This document shows, piece by piece, positions 5,905-10,889 of a stretch of 10,889 bases of DNA. The notes below the pieces were generated by a model. The model ran no database searches, was not told where the DNA came from, and saw only the letters and a program-made list of their open reading frames with translations. Within the stretch, counting starts at the first letter, position 1, and every line of letters begins with the position of its first letter. The DNA is from JBBRYB01 sp038238115 (lineage in GTDB: Bacteria > Actinomycetota > Actinomycetes > Propionibacteriales > Nocardioidaceae), in assembly GCA_038238115.1 (NCBI GenBank), contig JBBRYB010000089.1:1-10889 (forward strand). Reading direction: 5' to 3'. The position numbers and the translations under genes are program-made.

Positions 5905-7197
5905 GTGCCGGCAGGGACCAGTGCGGATGACCCGACCGAGGCCATCTTTGCCGCGTGGCGGGCCGAGTCGGCCCGCCTCGTCGGTGCTCTCACCCGGATG
6001 ACCCGTGATGTGGGTCTCGCCGAAGACCTGGCGCAGGACGCACTCGTGGCCGCGCTCGAGCAGTGGCCCACAACCGGCGTCCCGCAAAACCCGATCGCAT
6101 GGTTGATGACCATCGCGAAGCGGCGCGGCATCGACCACTTCCGGCGCGCCGACAGCCTTCGCCGCAAGATCGCGGAGCTCGAACATGCCCGCGGGGGAGA
6201 GGAGGCGGAGATGCCCGACCTCGACGGCCAGGTCGATTACATCGAGGACGACGTCCTGCGGCTCATCTTCTTGTCCTGCCACCCCTCCCTCAGTGCCGAG
6301 TCGCGGGCCGCGCTGACCCTGCGTCTGGTCGGAGGACTCACCACCGCCGAGATCGCCCGTGGGTTCTTGGCCACCGAATCCACCATGGGCCAGCGCATCT
6401 CGCGAGCCAAGAAGACACTGTCCGCGGCTCACGCCGAGTTCGAGCTGCCCACCGGCCCGGAGCGGACCAGGCGTCTCGACGACGTCATGGCCGTGATCTA
6501 CCTGATCTTCAACGAGGGTTACACAGCCACCGCTGGCGAGGACTGGATGCGCCCCGACCTGGCAAGCGAGGCGATTCGGCTCGCGCGCATGCTGGTCGTA
6601 GTCGCCCCCCGCGAGCCCGAGGTGCTCGGACTGCAGGCCCTGCTTGAGATACAGGGCTCGCGGATGGCCGCCCGGCTCGATGAGCACGGCGCGCCGGTCC
6701 TGCTGGAGGCGCAGGACCGGACGCGGTGGGACCAGTTGCTGATCCGGCGCGGGATGGCCGCCCTGCATCAGGCCGAGCTGCTCGCCGAGCGCGGGAAGCC
6801 GGTCGGGAAATACTTCTTGCAGGCCTCGATCGCCGCCCACCACGCCCGCGCAGAGCGTGCCGAGGACACGAGCTGGCTCCGGATCGCGGCTCTGTACGAC
6901 GTCCTGGCCGACGCCGCGCCGGGACCGGTCGTCGAGGTGAACCGGGCGGTCGCGTACGGGCGGGCGTTCGGCCCAGACGCGGGGCTTGCCGTGCTCGAGG
7001 AGCTGGATGCACGCGTGCTCGGCGACTCACCCCTCGTGCCGAGTGTGCGCGGAGACCTCCTCGAACGGGCCGGGCTACACGCGCAGGCGAGCGAGGCGTT
7101 CACCGAGGCGGCCGCGCGCACCAGAAACGAGAGCGAGCGTGAACTCCTGCACCGTCGGGCCGAATGGAACATGACGCGCGTGTCGCGGTCGAGGTGA
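5905..7197 (+). CDS. ECF42-type RNA polymerase sigma factor with C-terminal extension
   Basis: This is a 430-residue sigma-70 family factor. Region 2 is at about 15-85 (LVGALTRMTRDVGLAEDLAQDA, then NPIAWLMTIAKRRGIDHFRR). Region 4 is at about 115-175, with its helix-turn-helix LTTAEIARGFLATESTMGQRISRAKK. The conserved DUF6596 block follows (LDDVMAVIYLIFNEGYTA, 191-208; then RMLVVVAPREPEVLGLQALL). A TPR-like helical tail fills 260-430. Length and order match group ECF42, in which the extension is needed for activity in place of a classical anti-sigma. The GTG at 5905 starts the frame; no strong ribosome binding site precedes it, so coupling to the DGPF gene 23 bp upstream is likely. Its own promoter pattern lies before that gene. 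The frame is intact, in contrast to the genes left of 5300. Confidence 0.93.
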   Translation: MPAGTSADDPTEAIFAAWRAESARLVGALTRMTRDVGLAEDLAQDALVAALEQWPTTGVPQNPIAWLMTIAKRRGIDHFRRADSLRRKIAELEHARGGEEAEMPDLDGQVDYIEDDVLRLIFLSCHPSLSAESRAALTLRLVGGLTTAEIARGFLATESTMGQRISRAKKTLSAAHAEFELPTGPERTRRLDDVMAVIYLIFNEGYTATAGEDWMRPDLASEAIRLARMLVVVAPREPEVLGLQALLEIQGSRMAARLDEHGAPVLLEAQDRTRWDQLLIRRGMAALHQAELLAERGKPVGKYFLQASIAAHHARAERAEDTSWLRIAALYDVLADAAPGPVVEVNRAVAYGRAFGPDAGLAVLEELDARVLGDSPLVPSVRGDLLERAGLHAQASEAFTEAAARTRNESERELLHRRAEWNMTRVSRSR

Positions 7198-7475
7198 TCC
7201 GCCGGAGGCGTTCTGCTTCGGACAGCCGACAGGTCTCAGCCTCCCTTCATGGGACCGGCCCATCGGCTCACATCTGGGCACTGCCAGGTCATTACCACGC
7301 GGCTGACAGGCCATATCGGCCCGGACGGGTACGCGGTGGAAAGTCGCGGGTCACTAACGCGCGGATCGCGGTTGAAGCGGACGTTGCTGAACCCGGCAGA
7401 TGCGTGCCATGATCACCGACGCAGATGATCCGTACGGGGGTGACTTCGCCGGCACTCGGGACCTCGGAACCGTGT
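7198..7475. other. Intergenic region between convergent sigma and hydrolase genes
   Basis: No gene is recognised. A small hairpin ATGGG-ACCGG-CCCAT at 7249-7263 lies about 50 bp after the sigma stop, without a T-run. It may help end the sigma transcript, but this is weak. A GGCC-ATATC-GGCC element lies near 7310-7325. Confidence 0.35.
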
Positions 7476-8213
7476 CTACCTCAGGTGCCGGACGAAGAAC
7501 CGGGTCCCATCGTCCCCCTCGAACTGCGGGACGCCGGTGTGCCCGCCCACATTAGCGTGCAGCGTCTTCTCCTTGGAGCCGAAGGCCTCGAACAGGTCCA
7601 GGGCCATGTGCCGGTCGTTCCCTTCGTCATCCCACTGCAGCAGTACGAGCAGCGGAATGGTGACCTGCCGGGCCTCCTCAAACATGGTGCGGGGCACGAA
7701 ACTCCCGGCGAACAGGATGGCGGCGAGGATGCGCGGCTCGACTACCGCCAGCCGGATGGCGATGGAGATCACCCCTCCCGCGAACCCGACCGGGCCGCCG
7801 ATGTCGGGAAGGGAGAGGAGTGCGTCGAGGGTTGCCTGCCATTCCGGGACCGCCATTTCCACTAGCGGAACGATGAGCTGGTCGACGATCTCGGTGGAGA
7901 CCGCCTGGCCGGCCTCGAGCGCTCTGCGCAGGTCGGCGCGGGCCTGCTCGACGGCGGCCCAACGCGGCCGGTCACCGCTCCCGGGGAGCTCGATGGTGGC
8001 CGCAGCGAAACCCTCCGCCGCGGAGTGTCGGGCCCGCGTGACCAGTCGGGGGTACATCTCGGGCAGTCCGCCGGGGTGGCCAAGCAGGATCAGCGGTGCC
8101 GGTGTGGACGCGGAGGCGGATGCAGGCGTCCACAGGATGCCGGGGATCTCGCCGAAAGTGAATTCGCGTTCAACGACGCCGTCGTAAAGCCGCTGTTCAG
8201 TAGAAAATTGCAT
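7476..8213 (-). CDS. Alpha/beta hydrolase with altered nucleophile elbow
   Basis: This is a 245-residue alpha/beta-hydrolase, dienelactone-hydrolase-like in layout. The ATG at 8213 has GAAAGG about nine bases upstream. Visible features are ILWTPASAS (26-34), the oxyanion strand LILLGHPGG (41-49), TIELPGSGDRP (73-83), a cap-like helical stretch (90-125), and the elbow PVGFAGGVIS (141-150). FAGSFVPRTMF (168-178), LLVLLQWDDEGND with the candidate acid D195/D196, and NVGGHTGVP with His225 follow. The elbow reads G-F-A-G-G, so the Ser expected in G-x-S-x-G is Ala145 (codon GCG, one base from TCG). Other triad residues remain. It may be catalytically dead or use another residue. The physiological substrate is unknown. 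Confidence 0.85.
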   Translation of the reverse strand: MQFSTEQRLYDGVVEREFTFGEIPGILWTPASASASTPAPLILLGHPGGLPEMYPRLVTRARHSAAEGFAAATIELPGSGDRPRWAAVEQARADLRRALEAGQAVSTEIVDQLIVPLVEMAVPEWQATLDALLSLPDIGGPVGFAGGVISIAIRLAVVEPRILAAILFAGSFVPRTMFEEARQVTIPLLVLLQWDDEGNDRHMALDLFEAFGSKEKTLHANVGGHTGVPQFEGDDGTRFFVRHLR

Positions 8214-8293
8214 GGTCGTGCCTTTCGGGAGTGCTCTCGAACGGCGCTCCCGGACGACCTACCGCCCGACCGTGACCCCAGAGAGGAGCACCC

Positions 8294-8440
8294 ATGTCGA
8301 TACGTTCATCGGGTACCACCTCCTCGTACTGGCGCGGCCTCCGGAAGATTACCAGTCGTCGTCTCAAGCACATGAGTAAACGGCGCTTCGAGGCCTGCGG
8401 CGCATCGAGTCATGCTGACCCGATAGGCGCCCGAACCTGA
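8294..8440 (+). CDS. Possible small basic protein, 48 aa, unrecognised
   Basis: An ATG preceded by AGAGGAG at good spacing opens a 48-codon frame starting MSIRSSGTTSSYWRGLRK and ending SHADPIGART. It is basic (RKITSRRLKHMSKRR) and has no membrane segment or known motif. It diverges from the hydrolase gene, with 80 bp between the two starts, which would hold both promoters. The rest of 8441-8610, up to the end of the ribosomal protection gene, shows only a 10-bp palindrome GAGGCGCCTC (8537-8546). The ribosome binding site is the main evidence. Confidence 0.3.
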   Translation: MSIRSSGTTSSYWRGLRKITSRRLKHMSKRRFEACGASSHADPIGART

Positions 8441-8610
8441 GCCGGGCTGGGAACGTGCGGAGCCGGCCCCAACGTGACGAACGCGGTGAAGTCCTCGCCC
8501 CAGACCTAACGAGTGTGTCCTGCCGTTTTCCTCCGGGAGGCGCCTCGAGCTCAACCCGAGAGCACGTCGGCTGGTGTCACATATCCCCGCTCGGTTCATG
8601 CCCGTGGCCG

Positions 8611-10569
8611 TCATCGGGATGCGCCGTGCGGTCGATGAGCCCGTACCGGCGGCCGCCCCGGCACCGGCCGGTAGCCGTCGAACCGTTGCTCGAGCACACC
8701 CTCGCCACCGGTGAGATCGGGCAGCTGTCGCTGGAGCTCGTGTAGTCGAGTTGCGACGAGGCGGGCCTCGAGCCGGGTCAGGTCCCCGCCGGAAGTCTGG
8801 GAGAGCAGCTCCGCACCCCATCTGGTGACTACCCGCTGCACGGCGGCTGCGTCATCGGTCGGCACCTCCAGCAGCACCTTCAGCACGGGCTCACACACCC
8901 AGGTGCGCGCGCGGCCGAGCGCTTGCTGCAGCACGATCGGCGTGAGCTTGCGGTAGTCATACGATGTGCTGGTCGGTCCACGACGCGAGGGTGGCCCGTC
9001 CGCGACGGAGTAGGCGCACTCGGTCAGCGTCACCACACAGTCGGTGACCTGCCAGCCGTACCGGCCGTGCTCGAGGGCCCGCCGCGCGTGCTTCTCGATC
9101 GCGCCGGCGAAACCCTCGACGCTCTTGAACAAGTACAGCGGCATGTCCCGTGCCGGCGCCGCGGTGACGAACGTCAGCCCGGTGCCGGGCTCACCCGGTG
9201 CGACGCGCAACCCGATCGTCGCGTGGTACGGATTGGCGTCGGTGTTGAGCCGGACGACCGCATCTCCGACGCCGCGCGGCCGCTCGACATGGAGCACGCT
9301 CGCGTCGGCGAACTCGACCTCGATCCCATAGTCCTCTGCCAGAGTCGCGTCCAGCACCTCCTGCTGCACTCGGCCGTACAACGACACCGTAGGAAGCCCG
9401 TCGGATCCGGTGCGAACGCCGATCAACGGGTCCTGGTCAGCGAGCTGGACCAGCGCCGCCCGCAGGGCAGGGCCCTGCTCGGGGCGTACGGAGGTGACCG
9501 ACGCCTCCAGGGTTGGCGGAGCGAAGTGGTGCTCGCCGACCCGAGCCGCGTCACCGAAGCCGTCACCCACCCGGACCTTGGTCAGGCCGCTCAACCGGCC
9601 GATCTGCCCGGCACCGACCGTCTCGGCTCGGACCCACCGGCCCCGGTCGAACACCTGCACTCCGGCGACCTTGCCGGTGCGGCCCGCTCCGAGGTGAAGA
9701 TGAGTCCGCACCCCTACCGAGCCGCAGAACATCCGAACGTAGGCGACCTTTTCCCCCGCGGCGCCGCGCTCGACCTTGAACACCCGGCCCGAGGCGGCCC
9801 CACCATGGTGCCGGGCAGTGGCAGGCAAAAGGGTGGCGATCCCGGCCATCAACTCGGGAACTCCCGCCCCGGTCGCGGCCGACCCGGCGTAGACCGGGTG
9901 CAGCAGGCCTTCTCGAACCTGGGCGACCAGGCGGCGGCGCAGTGCAGCAGCAGAACGTGGGCGTCCCTCGACGTAGGCCCCCAGCAGCGCGTCGTCGTGC
10001 TCGGCGAGCGCCACCGTCTCGCGCTCGCCGAACGCGGCATCGTCGGGACGGTACGCCCAGAAGCCGGCCGCCCGGGTCCCCTCAACCACCACCTGACCCA
10101 TCGGCAGCACCGAGGGAGTGAGCCGGCGCCGTACCGCGCCCAGCACCGCATCGACGTCCGCGCCGGTCCGGTCGAGCTTGTTCACGAACAGCAGGGTGGG
10201 GACTCGGAGCCGCTGCAGTGCCCGCATCAGGATGCGGGTCTGCGGCTGGACGCCCTCGACCGCGGAGAGCAGCAGGACGGCACCGTCGAGCACCCCGAGA
10301 ACTCGCTCGACCTCCGCGACGAAGTCTGGGTGCCCCGGTGTGTCGATGACGTTGACATTCATGCCGGCCAACGGGAACGCGACCACGGCCGCCTTGATGG
10401 TGATGCCCCGCTGGCGCTCCAGCGTCAGGGTGTCCGTCTGGGTGGTCCCGCGATCCACCGAGCCGACGTGATCGATGACTCCCGCGGCGTGCAGGAGCCG
10501 CTCGGTCAGTGTGGTCTTGCCGGCGTCAACATGCGCCAGAATCCCGAGATTGAGTGAACGTGTGAGCAC
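8611..10569 (-). CDS. Ribosomal protection protein (Otr(A)/Tet-like, EF-G-related GTPase)
   Basis: This 652-residue translational GTPase belongs to the tetracycline-type ribosomal protection family, which binds the ribosome like EF-G and removes the drug from the A site. The GTG at 10569 is chosen: GAAGGGG precedes it, and the family start (LTRSLNLGILAHVDAGKTTL) follows at once. The in-frame start at 10665 would add 32 unrelated residues. GTPase motifs: AHVDAGKTT (12-20), TQTDTLTLERQRGITI (43-58), DTPGHPDF (76-83) and NKLD (130-133). Domains II-III cover about 255-430. Domain IV holds YGWQVTDCVVTLTE (504-517) and DYRKLTPIVLQQAL (538-551). GEGVLEQRFDGYRPV is near the end. The length fits Otr(A) and Tet(M). 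The domain IV loop at 519-541 lacks the S-P-V-S sequence of Tet(M), so drug specificity is uncertain. The frame is intact. Confidence 0.9.
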   Translation of the reverse strand: MLTRSLNLGILAHVDAGKTTLTERLLHAAGVIDHVGSVDRGTTQTDTLTLERQRGITIKAAVVAFPLAGMNVNVIDTPGHPDFVAEVERVLGVLDGAVLLLSAVEGVQPQTRILMRALQRLRVPTLLFVNKLDRTGADVDAVLGAVRRRLTPSVLPMGQVVVEGTRAAGFWAYRPDDAAFGERETVALAEHDDALLGAYVEGRPRSAAALRRRLVAQVREGLLHPVYAGSAATGAGVPELMAGIATLLPATARHHGGAASGRVFKVERGAAGEKVAYVRMFCGSVGVRTHLHLGAGRTGKVAGVQVFDRGRWVRAETVGAGQIGRLSGLTKVRVGDGFGDAARVGEHHFAPPTLEASVTSVRPEQGPALRAALVQLADQDPLIGVRTGSDGLPTVSLYGRVQQEVLDATLAEDYGIEVEFADASVLHVERPRGVGDAVVRLNTDANPYHATIGLRVAPGEPGTGLTFVTAAPARDMPLYLFKSVEGFAGAIEKHARRALEHGRYGWQVTDCVVTLTECAYSVADGPPSRRGPTSTSYDYRKLTPIVLQQALGRARTWVCEPVLKVLLEVPTDDAAAVQRVVTRWGAELLSQTSGGDLTRLEARLVATRLHELQRQLPDLTGGEGVLEQRFDGYRPVPGRPPVRAHRPHGASR

Positions 10570-10627
10570 GCGCCATCCCCTTCGAGTGATGGAAACAGAT
10601 CTCGACGGACGTGCGTGCTGCTCGCAT
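10526..10627 (-). CDS. Leader peptide ORF overlapping the ribosomal protection gene
   Basis: An ATG at 10627 preceded by AAAGGGAGA at good spacing opens 33 codons (MRAARTSVEICFHHSKGMAR..., ending SRDSGAC) and stops at 10526-10528, inside the first 15 codons of the ribosomal protection gene in another frame. The ribosome binding site is stronger than that of the main gene. Leader peptides with attenuation are known upstream of tet(M)-type genes and other ribosome-targeted resistance genes. A ribosome translating this ORF would pass over the main gene's ribosome binding site and start codon. The peptide sequence has no known relative. Confidence 0.5.
   Translation of the reverse strand: MRAARTSVEICFHHSKGMARAHTFTQSRDSGAC
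10565..10619 (-). promoter_or_regulatory. Inverted repeat that can sequester the GTG start codon
   Basis: A 7-bp perfect inverted repeat pairs the early leader ORF (10613-10619) with 10565-10571, which contains the GTG start (10567-10569). In the minus-strand RNA the arms are AGCACGC and GCGUGCU with 41 nt between them, and the main ribosome binding site lies in the loop. Folding would block initiation, and ribosomes on the leader would melt it. The repeat is seen directly; the mechanism is inferred. Confidence 0.4.
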
Positions 10628-10645
10628 CTTGGCTCTCCCTTTCGT

Positions 10646-10685
10646 GGTGGCTTGCTTCGGCTCACGCTAGGAGAACTCAGCCACC
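10646..10685. repeat. 7-bp inverted repeat upstream of leader ORF
   Basis: GGTGGCT (10646-10652) and AGCCACC (10679-10685) are perfect inverted copies with 26 bp between them, just upstream of the leader ORF's ribosome binding site. They could be an operator or a 5' leader hairpin. Between them a TAGCGT-like -10 can be read on the minus strand, without a clear -35. Confidence 0.35.
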
Positions 10686-10782
10686 GGGGCCACTGATTTG
10701 CGTATTGCTCACCGGATCACCCTTGATCGTGCGAGCCAGGAAGCGCAGCTTGTGGCTTCGAAGTCGTACCCGGATGTGGTGG

Positions 10783-10870
10783 TCAGGCGATGAGCAGGCG
10801 AGCACCAAGCTCTGCTGCGTAGAGATCGACGAGGTCGCGATTGCGTTCGGCCGCCGACCTGAGGCGAATT
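10783..10870 (-). other. Possible C-terminal coding fragment at window edge
   Basis: One minus-strand frame reads RSAAERNRDLVDLYAAELGARLLIA and ends in TGA at 10783-10785. This amphipathic helical composition looks like the end of a real protein. Two stops (TGATGA) lie upstream in the same frame near 10872-10877, so it would have to be a remnant or be joined by a frameshift. No family is recognised. Nothing else was seen between 10690 and the window end. Confidence 0.2.
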
Positions 10871-10889
10871 CATCACCGAAGCCGCACAC

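Noticed and set aside
5779..6843. A 354-codon minus-strand open frame
   Set aside because: It is antisense to the sigma factor gene, which has clear conserved motifs in its own frame.
7198..7475. An intrinsic terminator between the convergent genes
   Set aside because: The hairpins present are short and no T-run follows them, so no terminator is called.
8923..10557. A 544-codon plus-strand open frame
   Set aside because: It is fully antisense to the ribosomal protection gene, has no ribosome binding site or family pattern, and has Arg/Gly/Pro/Gln-rich shadow composition.
10570..10665. Upstream in-frame start adding 32 residues to the ribosomal protection protein
   Set aside because: The extra residues are unlike the family N-terminus, while the GTG at 10569 has a ribosome binding site and is followed immediately by the conserved start. 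The ATG at 10576 is out of frame.

Overview
The window is GC-rich DNA with GTG and TTG starts, strong AGGAG-type ribosome binding sites and protein families typical of soil Actinobacteria: an ECF42-like sigma factor with a DGPF protein, an Otr(A)/Tet-like ribosomal protection protein, and IS3 and IS110 elements. The genus cannot be told from the sequence. No tRNA, rRNA or CRISPR array was seen.

Layout. 1-640 holds a minus-strand SAM-dependent methyltransferase remnant with at least two frame breaks. 640-1216 is largely gene-free, with a GNRA-loop hairpin, a 12-bp-period repeat and one doubtful small ORF. 1217-1651 is an intact SnoaL/NTF2-like protein with a TTG start. 1837-2165 is a decayed YCII/DGPF-family gene with several indels and a nonsense codon. 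2549-3118 is a secreted lipoprotein. It converges on a minus-strand group at 3115-4075: a truncated membrane protein, an unrecognised protein whose start overlaps it, and a very short lipoprotein. The membrane gene has lost its N-terminus where it meets an IS island (about 4085-5314). In that island an internal piece of an IS110 transposase sits between the two ends of an IS3-family transposase.

5435-7197 is the best-preserved functional module: a candidate ECF42 promoter (TGTCGA-N17-CGAC), a DGPF/YCII protein, and 23 bp later an ECF42-type sigma factor with the long C-terminal extension. This looks like an autoregulated two-gene operon without an anti-sigma gene. Downstream and convergent is an alpha/beta hydrolase (7476-8213, minus) whose nucleophile elbow reads G-F-A-G-G, with Ala where Ser is expected. 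A small ORF at 8294 diverges from it.

8611-10569 (minus) encodes an EF-G-like ribosomal protection protein. A 33-codon leader ORF with a strong ribosome binding site overlaps its start, and an inverted repeat can pair the leader with the GTG start codon. This suggests control by translation attenuation.

The left half (1-5300) is full of broken genes, many differing from an expected open frame by a single base. The right half is intact. This is either a decaying, IS-invaded region or locally poor sequence quality.
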